From assembly GCA_023267975.1 (NCBI GenBank), contig JALNLA010000001.1, positions 310,001 to 374,000 on the forward strand: 64,000 nt of DNA, in the 5' to 3' direction. Below are positions 8,421 to 16,905 of this stretch, one piece after another; position 1 is the stretch's first letter, and every line of letters begins with the position of its first letter. This stretch comes from Candidatus Terraquivivens ruidianensis (GTDB lineage Archaea; Thermoproteota; Nitrososphaeria_A; Caldarchaeales; Wolframiiraptoraceae). Both the position numbers and the translations under genes were made by a program. The notes under the pieces were generated by a model. It was not told where the DNA came from, searched no databases, and saw only the letters and a list, made by a program, of their open reading frames with translations.

Positions 8421-8465
8421 TATTTTAACTTTTTCCTTTGTGTTTTAGTGGCCGGGTAAGGTTTT

Positions 8466-8852
8466 TCACTCCAACTTTGTTGTCTTGATTGTTTCACGCT
8501 TGGGTATGACGCATATGAATTCAGCATCTTCAGGTCCGGGATTTGAGTACCAGTGCGGTACGTTTGATGGTATATACACAACATCGCCGGGTTTAACCCT
8601 ATACGTTATATCACCTATACCCACCAAATAACTTCCCTTTAAGACGTATTGCTCGTGCTCCACGTCTTGGTGCATGTGCTTTGGTATCCGCCCTCCGGCT
8701 TTTATCACAAACTTTCTCATCTCGAAGTTCTCAGCACCATCGTGTCTACTTATCAACCACTTCATCTCCGTCTTTACAGCATCAGGAACGGTTTCCCATC
8801 CTATACTATCGCTACTTTTAACAGACATCACTAAAGTTTTATAATGATGCAA
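8466..8852 (-). CDS. Small cupin-domain protein
   Basis: A single-domain cupin of 128 residues, or 120 if translation starts at the second methionine (MSVKSSDS). Cupin motif 1 is seen as HMHQDVEHEQYVLKG and motif 2 as PGDVVYIPSNVPHWYSN, supplying metal-ligand histidines and a glutamate. Such proteins bind a metal and may be isomerases, dioxygenases or ligand sensors; nothing here decides among them. It is transcribed toward the kinase-like gene with a spacing of 14 bp to that gene's stop, but the kinase gene belongs to the operon upstream, so this cupin lies downstream of it in the same direction. Confidence 0.85.
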   Translation of the reverse strand: MHHYKTLVMSVKSSDSIGWETVPDAVKTEMKWLISRHDGAENFEMRKFVIKAGGRIPKHMHQDVEHEQYVLKGSYLVGIGDITYRVKPGDVVYIPSNVPHWYSNPGPEDAEFICVIPKRETIKTTKLE

Positions 8853-8866
8853 CTAATAAATGTTGT

Positions 8867-9583
8867 TTATAATCCAAGATTTATCATCAGACGGATAAAG
8901 TTTTCCTCTGAAATGCGTTGTTTGTATGCTCTCACAACGTCGATATCCTGTTCTTTCATTCCCAAAATTTGTCTGATAATCTTTGCAACTCTGCCATATG
9001 TTATGTAGCTAAGGAACGATGTAACATTCGATACCTTCCTAGTGGTGTTGGCGTTGCTAAAGTCTATGACGACGGGCCTGAGCCCTTTCTCAACGATCAC
9101 GTGCTTGGATGCATCAGAAAGCTCGCCGTGGTCCAGACCTATACTGTCAAGTTTGAAGCATTCCTCAAAACACATCCTAAGAACTTTTCTTAAATCTTTA
9201 GAATATTCGAGGCTTAAAGAAGAAATCCACGAGCTTATCTCAGGACCTTGGATGTATTCCATGATTATAGCTTCGTTTGTGTAGGAGAGGATACGAGGTC
9301 CGACGTTAACGTTATTGGCAATCCCAAGCATCCTTGCCTCATGTTCCATGGACTTAACGGGCGAATCACTCCTCAGCACTTTTATGGCTACCAGCCTGCC
9401 TCCAGATGTGCCGACGAGGACCACGCTCCTAAAGCCCTTTCTAGCAAGCAGCAGACCCCCCTCGGTTACCATTAACGAATCAATGCCCAAAGATTCTAGC
9501 TCTCTAACCCTTCGCATACCTTCCTCTAAATTACACGAGGGATAGCACAAAGTGGATACTAAATGCGCATACTCCTTAAGCAA
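8867..9583 (-). CDS. Predicted archaeal Ser/Thr protein kinase-like protein (COG2112 type)
   Basis: A compact 238-residue kinase-fold protein. The VAIKVLR lysine, a conserved glutamate in HEARMLG, the hinge-like IIMEYIQGPE, a catalytic-loop equivalent LDHGELSD, and VVIDFSN as the DFG-like metal site are all visible. Archaeal proteins of this kind are annotated as predicted Ser/Thr kinases; substrates are unknown. The gene starts 11 bases after the cca stop and is the last gene of the tmk-thpR-cca block, which suggests a link to tRNA or nucleotide metabolism, but that is inference from position. Confidence 0.75.
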   Translation of the reverse strand: MLKEYAHLVSTLCYPSCNLEEGMRRVRELESLGIDSLMVTEGGLLLARKGFRSVVLVGTSGGRLVAIKVLRSDSPVKSMEHEARMLGIANNVNVGPRILSYTNEAIIMEYIQGPEISSWISSLSLEYSKDLRKVLRMCFEECFKLDSIGLDHGELSDASKHVIVEKGLRPVVIDFSNANTTRKVSNVTSFLSYITYGRVAKIIRQILGMKEQDIDVVRAYKQRISEENFIRLMINLGL

Positions 9584-9594
9584 TTGCTTTAGAC

Positions 9595-11016
9595 TTATTG
9601 GGCATGCCTGGCCAAGAATGGTGGTCTCGCCTCCAAGAACTCAAAAATAAACTGGCGAAAGTTGATGTTTTTTGAGGCAAGCTTGGCAATTTCCTCGCCA
9701 GATTTGTATATCTTAACTCTCTTAATGGCGTCCATAAGACCAGCCGATACTCTAACATCGCCTTTTGTCAGCCTAATCCTAAGTATGTCCTTCACCGATG
9801 TCTTAGCCCTTGACTTGAGCACGTAAAGTCTCGATCCGCTAACCCATGGGCCTGCAACGGTATCCTGTGCCCTAGAGTGCTTTTTTACAAACTCTAACGC
9901 GTTCGCAAGATATGTCGGCGGACCATGGTGGAGGTAGTAGGCAGGCAGGTTTAACTCTTGAAGCTCAAAAAGCATGACGCATAGGTCGCCCTCAGACCAT
10001 GCATCGTACCTGAACGTCCTAAAGCCCTCGTGCTCCAGAGCTCTGCGGATTCCCTTCAATGTGTGCTTTATCTCGCCCCAGAGAACATCTGGCGGCTTTT
10101 GCTGAACCCTCAACCTCAGTCCGAGTATGCATCTGCCCCTTAAGGCCCTCCTAACCTCAGTCATTGTTCTGTATCTGTTAACATGTTCGGGAGTATAGAA
10201 GAACCTCTCACTTGGCGAGTCAAAAAACATCTTCGAGGCGAGTATAAACTCTGACAGCTTTGTATCGGTTACGGCCGCGGCAACATTTCTTTTCTTATCA
10301 ACAGGGTCAACAACCAAGAGACCAGGTCTACCAAATGCCTCCAATGCCTCTTTCCTATCGGTATAATGCCCCTCAATGTCTATGTATACAGGAGGTCTCC
10401 AATTTGAGACCGCTACAACCGCATTGGAGAAGCCACCATAGTTTATCGTGAGAAGCTCGGAAAGGTAACCGCTAAAGCCACCGACCCTTATCTCGGCACC
10501 GTAGACGCCGCAAGCGAGCATAAAAGCCTTCATCAACCTAATCTCGTCTGCAATAGTCCCAGTGAGCTTTGATTTGATGTAGTCGGTGTGATATGGCGTT
10601 CTATCAACGGCACTCAACCACATGCCAGGCTCAACCTTATAGCAAGCTACGATGTTGACCCTTATGCTGTCCAGCGTGCCCTCTACGTATGGATGCTCAG
10701 CATACCTGAGCCTCGTCTTTCCGCCAAACTTCTTAATGACAACGTTGCCAATCTCCAGAATCGTCTTCTCCAGCTTTTCCTTCTCTATCTCCTTCGAGAA
10801 TTGAACAAATACGTCTACCTCTTCTCTGCCCCTTATCCATGTACCTTTTGCCACAGACCCTTCAAGCCTAGCGTCGAGAATGCCCTCGTAATTTCTCGAT
10901 ATCTCCTTCACGACCTCCAGCAGTCTATTGGCCAACCGCATGAGTTTCTCCGATTCAACGAGCGAAGGTCTTATCTTCTGTAAAACTTGTGTTGTAACCT
11001 CTTCTATGTTCTTCAA
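9595..11016 (-). CDS. cca: CCA-adding enzyme (archaeal class I tRNA nucleotidyltransferase)
   Basis: A 473-residue protein of normal length for archaeal CCA-adding enzymes. The nucleotidyltransferase signature is GSVAKGTW (53-60) followed by EVDVF (66-70), which carries the metal acidic residues E66 and D68. Later regions include the central PHTDY-like segment and the tail domain typical of class I enzymes. It builds or repairs the CCA end of tRNAs. All four tRNA genes in this window lack an encoded CCA, so the enzyme is needed for them. It follows thpR by 3 bp on the same strand. Confidence 0.94.
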   Translation of the reverse strand: MKNIEEVTTQVLQKIRPSLVESEKLMRLANRLLEVVKEISRNYEGILDARLEGSVAKGTWIRGREEVDVFVQFSKEIEKEKLEKTILEIGNVVIKKFGGKTRLRYAEHPYVEGTLDSIRVNIVACYKVEPGMWLSAVDRTPYHTDYIKSKLTGTIADEIRLMKAFMLACGVYGAEIRVGGFSGYLSELLTINYGGFSNAVVAVSNWRPPVYIDIEGHYTDRKEALEAFGRPGLLVVDPVDKKRNVAAAVTDTKLSEFILASKMFFDSPSERFFYTPEHVNRYRTMTEVRRALRGRCILGLRLRVQQKPPDVLWGEIKHTLKGIRRALEHEGFRTFRYDAWSEGDLCVMLFELQELNLPAYYLHHGPPTYLANALEFVKKHSRAQDTVAGPWVSGSRLYVLKSRAKTSVKDILRIRLTKGDVRVSAGLMDAIKRVKIYKSGEEIAKLASKNINFRQFIFEFLEARPPFLARHAQ

Positions 11017-11019
11017 ACT

Positions 11020-11592
11020 TTACTCGCCCTCGACCGTCAAGAGGTTGCTATAGATAGGACCCCTTGGTGTTAAGACGCTTCTTTTGAGGAAAAGCCTTTC
11101 TACAGGTTGCAACCCGAACTCCAGAGCTTCCACACTCTTGATGAATGATACTAGCCTCGCCTTGTCCTTTGCAGACTTGACCCTGCCTATCGTGAGATGT
11201 GGTGTAAACTCCCTCTCTTCGGGTCTGAAGCCTATTGGTTCCAGTAGTTTCACAAGTTGTAAGTATATCGACCTCAGCGAGCCGCTTGGGTCCTCCACAC
11301 CCACCCATACAACATTAATCCTTCCGCCCCCTGGGAAGTATCCTAGGCCTTTTAAGTTAAGACGAAACTTACCGAACCTCACCTTCTTTATCGCCTCCAT
11401 AACTTCTCTAAGCTTTAATTCCGTTATCTCTCCTAGGAACCAAAGCGTTAGGTGTAGGTTGTTAGGTTCAACGAGTTTAATATCGACACCGGTTGACTCG
11501 AGCTTAGATTGGACACCCGATATTTTCTCAACTATTGCAGGGTCAGAGACTTCGACGGCTATGAAACACCTAATCAGGTTTTGCGAACTCAT
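11020..11592 (-). CDS. thpR: RNA 2',3'-cyclic phosphodiesterase
   Basis: A 190-residue 2H phosphoesterase. The two active-site motifs are HLTL at 47-50 and HLTI at 132-135, set in the usual LigT/ThpR spacing, with the opening RCFIAVEV strand. The enzyme opens 2',3'-cyclic phosphates on RNA and was first seen as a tRNA-half ligase. The adjacency to cca recurs in archaea, and in this genome, with its many tRNA introns, a role in cleaning splicing ends is plausible but inferred. It sits between tmk (9 bp upstream) and cca (3 bp downstream). Confidence 0.93.
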   Translation of the reverse strand: MSSQNLIRCFIAVEVSDPAIVEKISGVQSKLESTGVDIKLVEPNNLHLTLWFLGEITELKLREVMEAIKKVRFGKFRLNLKGLGYFPGGGRINVVWVGVEDPSGSLRSIYLQLVKLLEPIGFRPEEREFTPHLTIGRVKSAKDKARLVSFIKSVEALEFGLQPVERLFLKRSVLTPRGPIYSNLLTVEGE

Positions 11593-11601
11593 GGGGATAC
11601 C

Positions 11602-12324
11602 TCACAGCATGCTCTGGCGTAGCTCCATCAGCTTATCTGCCACTGATACGGCGTTCTCCTTAAGTTTATTTTCGACGTTATCGACCCAGATGGCCCTTAT
11701 AGACCTCCTTTCTACTAATAACCTATAAAGCTTCCTTACCTCTTCCTGCAAGCTGGAGTCAAGCTCGTATGAGAAGTCGGCTGAACTCGTCTTGCTCGAT
11801 TTTGACTTGGCACGTCTTAACCTCACGTTTTCCTCCACGTCGACTATGACGTACAGGTCTGGCTTAACAAAAACATCTTCTCCTAGCTTTTCGAATACTC
11901 CAAGAACGTTTTCAGCATCCTCAACGTTCACTGCTTTGCTGTGCCTAGTTTTCAGTACTGCAATCCCATACACTATCGAGCATAGATAGTATCTATCTAT
12001 AAACTCGAAATGCGGTCTTAAACGCTCTATCTGCATGCGTATGAACTTAGAATCGTCGGCGGTGTTGGCGGCAAAGAGAAGCATTCTCGTCAGCCCGTCA
12101 ATTCCTTGCATATTTCCGTACTCTAAAGCGAACCTGCCCGTCTGGGTTTCTCCCGGCGTCTTATATGTCTCGACGTGATAGCCCCTCGCCGAAAGCAAGC
12201 CCTCCACGCTCCGCATCAAAGTTGTCTTTCCAGAACCATCAGTACCCTCCCAAACCACGATCAAAGTTTCGCAGAACAACTTTGATTCACCATCAAACGA
12301 AGCCTTTTTCCCCGTAATCCTCAT
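11602..12324 (-). CDS. tmk: Thymidylate kinase-like protein
   Basis: A P-loop kinase of 240 residues. The P loop is GTDGSGKTT at 27-35 and the dTMP-kinase pattern continues with a DRYYLCSIVY element (the DR[YF] motif) and a lid region containing RRAKSKS. dTMP kinase makes dTDP for DNA synthesis. The first 20 residues before LIVVWEG are not typical; no better ATG is present, so a TTG within this segment may be the real start. It heads the tmk-thpR-cca-kinase run. Archaea often have more than one tmk homologue, so a paralogue with a different role is possible. Confidence 0.83.
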   Translation of the reverse strand: MRITGKKASFDGESKLFCETLIVVWEGTDGSGKTTLMRSVEGLLSARGYHVETYKTPGETQTGRFALEYGNMQGIDGLTRMLLFAANTADDSKFIRMQIERLRPHFEFIDRYYLCSIVYGIAVLKTRHSKAVNVEDAENVLGVFEKLGEDVFVKPDLYVIVDVEENVRLRRAKSKSSKTSSADFSYELDSSLQEEVRKLYRLLVERRSIRAIWVDNVENKLKENAVSVADKLMELRQSML

Positions 12325-12419
12325 GCACCCTATAAATAAGCTTACTTAGCCCAAAAGGGTTTAACGGCCAGAAACATTTATCGAGAACCCGTTTCTCAAA
12401 ACTTTGCAGGCGATAAACC

Positions 12420-12611
12420 ATGTCCGAGCAGCGTATACTATACGAGTGTGTCTGGTGTAGAAAGGTATTCGAAAAGGACAAGCTCTCGAAGGTTTCCGAG
12501 ACGAGATGCCCATACTGCGGCTTTAACGTCATCAGGAAATCGAAGGCCGGGAGAACGAAGCTCATAGAAACGTCGAAGATAGACATGGAGAGCAAGGGCC
12601 TCATCGGCTAG
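12420..12611 (+). CDS. rpo12: RNA polymerase subunit Rpo12 (RpoP/RPB12)
   Basis: The 63-residue product has the RPB12 zinc ribbon: C10-x-x-C13 in YECVWCRKVF and C30-x-x-C33 in RCPYCGFNVI, then a basic tail KSKAGRT. The subunit bridges Rpo3 and Rpo10 in the archaeal RNA polymerase. Its TAG (12609-12611) overlaps the stop of the convergent gene at 12608 through a shared CTAG, leaving no room for a separate terminator between the two. Confidence 0.9.
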   Translation: MSEQRILYECVWCRKVFEKDKLSKVSETRCPYCGFNVIRKSKAGRTKLIETSKIDMESKGLIG

Positions 12612-13300
12612 CCTATGAGGGGGTAAACTTCTTCGAATATACACTGCACGAAATCTTCCTCCGGCATCTTGGTGAACGAGGTAACTACGCAATTCCGAGT
12701 CAAACCCATGACTGCCCCCCTCCTCCTACTTGTGAAGACTATGTACCATATCTTTCCATGCGTTAGATATTCTTCATACAATGGTGAGCCCTTAAGCGCA
12801 TCGCCGTAAAGCGCAAGCTTGTTCACAGATGGTATGTCGATGTTGTCAAAGTATATGACCTTTGTCCCCTCCGGGTTCCTTTCGTGGAACTCTTGAAGGG
12901 TCTCAGGTTTAATGTTTGCCTCCACAATTGCCTTATAGGAGAGGAATAGCAGGTGGCTGAGCATAGATGCTATGGCATTCGCAAAATGCTTCTCCTGAAC
13001 TACTGTGAGAAGCAACTTATCCTTAAGCTTACTGAAGATTATCCTAGCTTCCACAGTCTTCAGCACTGGCCTAAGCTTGCCACGCTGGTTAACCAAAATT
13101 AGCTTATCCTTACTCATTATACCCGATAAGTGGCCGTCCTCGATGCCAAGGTCCCTTACTTCCGTGATGAGTTCAAACTCTTCTTCACCCTCTTTCTGAA
13201 CTTCAACCGACCTATAATCCCTTAACTTGTCCGCTAACTCCTCTAACGACACCTCACTCTTAATCCTGAATATCTTAGCTGCTAACGGCATCCTGAACAA
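12608..13300 (-). CDS. Conserved protein of unknown function (230 aa)
   Basis: I do not recognise a family. The 230-residue product looks soluble, with no signal or membrane segments. It begins with a basic strand-helix (AKIFRIKSEVSLEELADKL), contains an EARIIFSKLKDKLLLTVV strand pair, a helix rich in histidine and leucine (KHFANAIASMLSHLLFL), and a basic SRRRGAVMGLTRN loop near the end that may bind phosphate or nucleic acid. It converges with rpo12 and shares stop-codon bases with it. Codon use looks like its neighbours, so it is probably a resident gene. Confidence 0.7.
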   Translation of the reverse strand: MFRMPLAAKIFRIKSEVSLEELADKLRDYRSVEVQKEGEEEFELITEVRDLGIEDGHLSGIMSKDKLILVNQRGKLRPVLKTVEARIIFSKLKDKLLLTVVQEKHFANAIASMLSHLLFLSYKAIVEANIKPETLQEFHERNPEGTKVIYFDNIDIPSVNKLALYGDALKGSPLYEEYLTHGKIWYIVFTSRRRGAVMGLTRNCVVTSFTKMPEEDFVQCIFEEVYPLIG

Positions 13301-13432
13301 CCGAGAATTCTAAGAATTCGTAGCCTATTTTACCTTTAATGAGTATACCTTTATATTAACTTCTAACCTAATGACCCTTGCATCCCTGCTTTGGCGGCTA
13401 TGTAAAGGAGAGCCTAGAACTTTTAGATAATC

Positions 13433-13699
13433 TTAAGGTGTGGTATACTCTACTAACTTAGCTTCCTTAAGCTTACCAATTAATTCTGAGAGTGCCTCCT
13501 TTACTTCTACTGCGTCTCGGTTTACGGCCTCTGCAATCTCTTTGGTAAGCTCATCGAGTGTCTTACCATCGCATACGTTCCAGATGTACACGACCATTTC
13601 GCTGGCTATGTAGGCTTCGTTGTCCTCGTTGACTAGCAATAGCTTTCCTTCGTCGTCCCTTAACACGCCGCCCTTTCGGGCCATCCTAACTTCTTCCAT
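13433..13699 (-). CDS. PqqD-like peptide-binding protein
   Basis: An 88-residue protein with the PqqD pattern: a short N-terminal beta pair (LLLVNEDNEAYIASEM), WNVCDGKTLDELTKEIAE, and a winged-helix-like end (DAVEVKEALSELIGKLKEAKLVEY). Family members usually act as RiPP recognition elements that bring a precursor peptide to a radical SAM enzyme. No radical SAM maturase or precursor peptide is adjacent, so this copy is an orphan. The nearest radical SAM gene in the window (33510-34586) is not of that type. Confidence 0.72.
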   Translation of the reverse strand: MEEVRMARKGGVLRDDEGKLLLVNEDNEAYIASEMVVYIWNVCDGKTLDELTKEIAEAVNRDAVEVKEALSELIGKLKEAKLVEYTTP

Positions 13700-13759
13700 A
13701 ACTTTTCTTTAAAATTATACTATTTAAAGCATTCCTTCAAACTAAACACATGGGACAGA

Positions 13760-14365
13760 TTAAGCATTCATCTTCTTTTGAAGAATTTTCTTCATGAAGT
13801 AATAGGACAGATAGATCGCAATGACTGCACCAGCCACCACGAGTGTCAAGTTCGTGAAAGATTGTGTTACAAAATCCAAAATCATTTCACCGTACTGCAT
13901 GATCAGCGCAGCCACAATCATAAACCTGCCTCCCCTTCCTACCAAAGATACCAAGAAGAACTTTAACAAGTTTTGCAACCGGAAAACGCCAGACGCTATC
14001 GTAAAGACTTTGTAAGGAATCGGTGTGAACGCCGATATGCCGACGGCCCAAAGTCCGTACTTGTTAAAGTACTCCTCGACTTTCGCCACCTTTTCTTTCG
14101 ACACTAAGTGGAGCAGGAGCGGTCTACCTCCCTTCAACCCTATCCAGTATCCAAACAGCGCACCAACGGCTGAGCTGAAAGTCGTGATAAAACCATACAG
14201 CAAGCTCATTTGTGGACTCGAAAGACACATGGGTATCAAGAGGACGTCCGGAGGGATGGGAAAAAACGACGCCTCCATGAAGGAAAGGGCAATCAGGGCC
14301 AATATGCCGTATTGGCCTAAAATACCGTTAGCCCACTCCAAAAGCGTTTCAAGCATGCAAGCCAC
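13760..14365 (-). CDS. DedA/VTT-family membrane protein (YqaA-like)
   Basis: A 201-residue integral membrane protein of the VTT family. It has the pattern ALIALSFMEASFFPIPPDVLL, a GxxxGYWIGLKGGRP element, and TPIPYKVFTIASGVF with the conserved proline and basic residue, then GRGGRFMIVAALI. DedA/VTT proteins move or flip lipids such as polyprenyl phosphates in bacteria; the archaeal substrate is unknown. The gene is a single transcription unit flanked by 60 bp to the PqqD-like gene and about 220 bp to asnA. Confidence 0.85.
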   Translation of the reverse strand: MACMLETLLEWANGILGQYGILALIALSFMEASFFPIPPDVLLIPMCLSSPQMSLLYGFITTFSSAVGALFGYWIGLKGGRPLLLHLVSKEKVAKVEEYFNKYGLWAVGISAFTPIPYKVFTIASGVFRLQNLLKFFLVSLVGRGGRFMIVAALIMQYGEMILDFVTQSFTNLTLVVAGAVIAIYLSYYFMKKILQKKMNA

Positions 14366-14585
14366 CGAATATTGTACCTTTTCGGAACGTTAACGGTTAG
14401 ATTTTAAACCTTTTGACCGCCACATGTAATCCACCGGGAGCACTTGAGGATATTGCATTTATATGTCTAATTGACGAAAAAAATAGAATTTACAATCAAA
14501 AAACCGACAAAATGATGCATATTTTGTATAAATGCTTAATAGTAACCCGTTCTACTGGCATGATAACAAATGGGTGTAACAAACA

Positions 14586-15566
14586 ATGGAAATGTTAATC
14601 CCAGACGGGTTGGAGAAATCGTACCTTTTCGTAAGAACCCAAAAGATGAAAACTGTGCTAAAGGTGCAGGCTGAAGTCTTTAAGGGGATAAGGGATTACC
14701 TAGACTCGGAGGGCTTCACGGAACTCTTGCCGCCGATAATAGGTCCGGTTACAGACCCGGGCATAAGGGGTGCCAAGCAGGCTACGATAAACTTCTACGG
14801 CAGAGAATACAAGGTAATGAGCAGTGCGATACTCTACAAACAGATGATGGCAACGGCTTTGGGAAAGGTATACTTCTTCTCACCCAACGTCAGACTTGAA
14901 CCGCTTGAGACGGCTTACACGGGCAGACATCTCGTGGAGTTCGTTCAGGTAGACCTTGAAGAAGCATACGTTGACTACCGAGGTGCGATGAGGACGGCTG
15001 AGAGGTTGGTGGCGCACACACTCGGTTATGTTAAGGATAAATGTTCCAGACAGCTTGAGGAGTTGGGTAGGGAGTTGAAGGTATACAAGCCGCCATATCC
15101 TAAGCTGACTTATGCCGAAGCTCTGGATATGCTCGCCAAAAATGGACACCCGATTAAGTACGGCACTGAGATACCTTGGGAAGAGGAGGAAATAATATCG
15201 AAGTTAATGCCTGAGCCCTTCTTCATAATGGACTACCCGAAGGGCTCCAGAGGTTTCTATGATATGGAAGACCCTACGAGACCTGGGATACTCAGGGACT
15301 TTGACCTGCTTTATCCTGAGGGTTACGGTGAGGCACTTTCTGGAGCTGAGCGTGAATACACCTATGAAAAGGTAGTAGAGAGGATACATGAGAATGGTGA
15401 TGACCCCACTAAGTATGGTTGGTACCTTGAAATGCTTCGAGAAGGTATCTCACCCACGTCCGGCTTTGGGATAGGTGTGGAGAGGCTCACCAGGTTTGTA
15501 TGCGGCTTAAAGACTGTTTGGGAGGCAAGGCCCTATCCAAAGGTAGCAGGAATTTATTCACCGTGA
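14586..15566 (+). CDS. Archaeal asparagine synthetase, AsnRS-derived
   Basis: A 326-residue class II synthetase core without the N-terminal anticodon-binding domain of AsnRS/AspRS. Motif 2 is FFSPNVRLEP and motif 3 is SGFGIGVERLTRF. This short form matches the archaeal asparagine synthetase A lineage, which makes asparagine from aspartate and ammonia by an aspartyl-adenylate. A truncated tRNA-charging enzyme is less likely because nothing could read the anticodon. Translation may begin at 14586 or at ATG 14592, six bases later. GGGTG about 10 bases upstream serves as a ribosome site. Confidence 0.83.
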   Translation: MEMLIPDGLEKSYLFVRTQKMKTVLKVQAEVFKGIRDYLDSEGFTELLPPIIGPVTDPGIRGAKQATINFYGREYKVMSSAILYKQMMATALGKVYFFSPNVRLEPLETAYTGRHLVEFVQVDLEEAYVDYRGAMRTAERLVAHTLGYVKDKCSRQLEELGRELKVYKPPYPKLTYAEALDMLAKNGHPIKYGTEIPWEEEEIISKLMPEPFFIMDYPKGSRGFYDMEDPTRPGILRDFDLLYPEGYGEALSGAEREYTYEKVVERIHENGDDPTKYGWYLEMLREGISPTSGFGIGVERLTRFVCGLKTVWEARPYPKVAGIYSP

Positions 15567-15611
15567 TTCCAAAAAGATATATTCTACATAGGCTATCCGA
15601 TAGCGATAGAT

Positions 15612-16427
15612 ATGGTGCCTGCTACCGAGGTCTTAAAGATTAATTTGGGTGAGACCAAGTTAGTAATACTCGAATTTCTAAGGAAACTACTCGAGGAGTC
15701 CGGAGCAGACGGCTACGTCTTGGGTCTAAGCGGTGGCGTTGACTCATCGGTCGTGGCAAAGCTTTGCGTTGAAGCGGTCGGACGGGAAAAGGTCTTAGGT
15801 CTTATCATGCCCTCCAACACAACGCCCCAAGAGGATACGCTGGATGCCGAGCGTATTGCATCCATGCTGGGTATAGAGTACGAGGTCATAGACATCACGA
15901 CGATCTCGGATTCTTTGGCCAGTATATGTAAACACGAATCTCAAGCGTCGATGATAGCTAAGGGCAATATAAAGTCTAGGGTCAGGATGATCGTACTATA
16001 TTATCACGCGAACATACTGAATAGGCTGGTAGCCGGAACGGGGAATAGGAGTGAAATTTTAATCGGATACTACACAAAATACGGAGATGGTGGTGTTGAT
16101 TGTTTGCCGATTGGCAACCTATACAAAACACAGGTGAGGCAACTAGCAGAGCACTTAGGAATACCAGCGAGCATAATCTGGAAGACACCATCAGCCGGGC
16201 TCTGGAAGGGCCAGACAGACGAGGACGAGATAGGCTTGAAGTATGAGCAACTTGATTTGCTTCTATATTACTTATGCGATTTGGGCATGAACGCTGAAAC
16301 TACTTCGAAATTGGTTAGTATACAAACGGAGCTCGCGGAGAAAATACTCATGAAGATAAAAATGAGCGAGCACAAAAGGCGGCCTATACCGATGCCGCCC
16401 ATCCCCACCGTGCTCACTTGGAGATAA
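15612..16427 (+). CDS. nadE: NH3-dependent NAD+ synthetase
   Basis: The 271-residue product has the ATP pyrophosphatase P loop SGGVDSS at 40-46, the VAGTGNRSEILIGYYTKYGDG stretch that binds deamido-NAD, and the SAGLWKGQTDEDEIG element. It lacks a glutaminase domain, so ammonia is the nitrogen source, as usual in archaea. It is the last step of NAD synthesis. A TATA-like GATATATTC lies about 20 bases upstream. The end overlaps the convergent EVE gene by 14 bp. Confidence 0.95.
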   Translation: MVPATEVLKINLGETKLVILEFLRKLLEESGADGYVLGLSGGVDSSVVAKLCVEAVGREKVLGLIMPSNTTPQEDTLDAERIASMLGIEYEVIDITTISDSLASICKHESQASMIAKGNIKSRVRMIVLYYHANILNRLVAGTGNRSEILIGYYTKYGDGGVDCLPIGNLYKTQVRQLAEHLGIPASIIWKTPSAGLWKGQTDEDEIGLKYEQLDLLLYYLCDLGMNAETTSKLVSIQTELAEKILMKIKMSEHKRRPIPMPPIPTVLTWR

Positions 16428-16863
16428 TGCGCTCGAAATCCTCCTGGGTTATGGCCCTTATGCTTCCCCTGAAGCATCTTATATAATTTGATTTACCTTT
16501 AAGAAAGCTCAGCGTGGATACGAACTCCTCTACCGGCTTTAGCCTCGGCCAGAACTCGGCCACTTTGAAATCCACGGCAAAGTCGAAGAGTATCGAGGGC
16601 TTGCCGAAGGCATAGAATCTTTGATTTGGTGTAAGCGGATGCGGCTCCGTAGCCAGCTCTCCCCAACCGCAGAACCCTCTACCCTCAAAGCTCGCGGCAT
16701 AGAAGACGGCCTTATCCCCTGGTTTAAGCTTCTTGATTCCAGGCGTGTTCTTATTGAGCATCCAAAACTTATACTCAACCCTGTTTTTGATGATCGTTAT
16801 TGCTGAAACAACAGAACCATCATAATTGTGGTCTTTCGCTATGAGAATCCAATAATTTACCAC
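16414..16863 (-). CDS. EVE-domain protein
   Basis: A 149-residue PUA-like EVE domain. The opening NYWILIAK strand, the LKPGDKAVFYAA turn, the FCGWGELAT strand and a FRGSIRAITQEDFERI end fit the family. EVE domains are related to YTH domains and bind modified bases in RNA or DNA, and occur in restriction and RNA systems. No effector domain or neighbouring nuclease is present here, so the function is open. A second, more divergent member lies at 52573-52977. Confidence 0.78.
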   Translation of the reverse strand: MVNYWILIAKDHNYDGSVVSAITIIKNRVEYKFWMLNKNTPGIKKLKPGDKAVFYAASFEGRGFCGWGELATEPHPLTPNQRFYAFGKPSILFDFAVDFKVAEFWPRLKPVEEFVSTLSFLKGKSNYIRCFRGSIRAITQEDFERIISK

Positions 16864-16905
16864 GAATTGAGCAAAACTTAAAAAATATTTAAGGCTTTTC
16901 TCACA

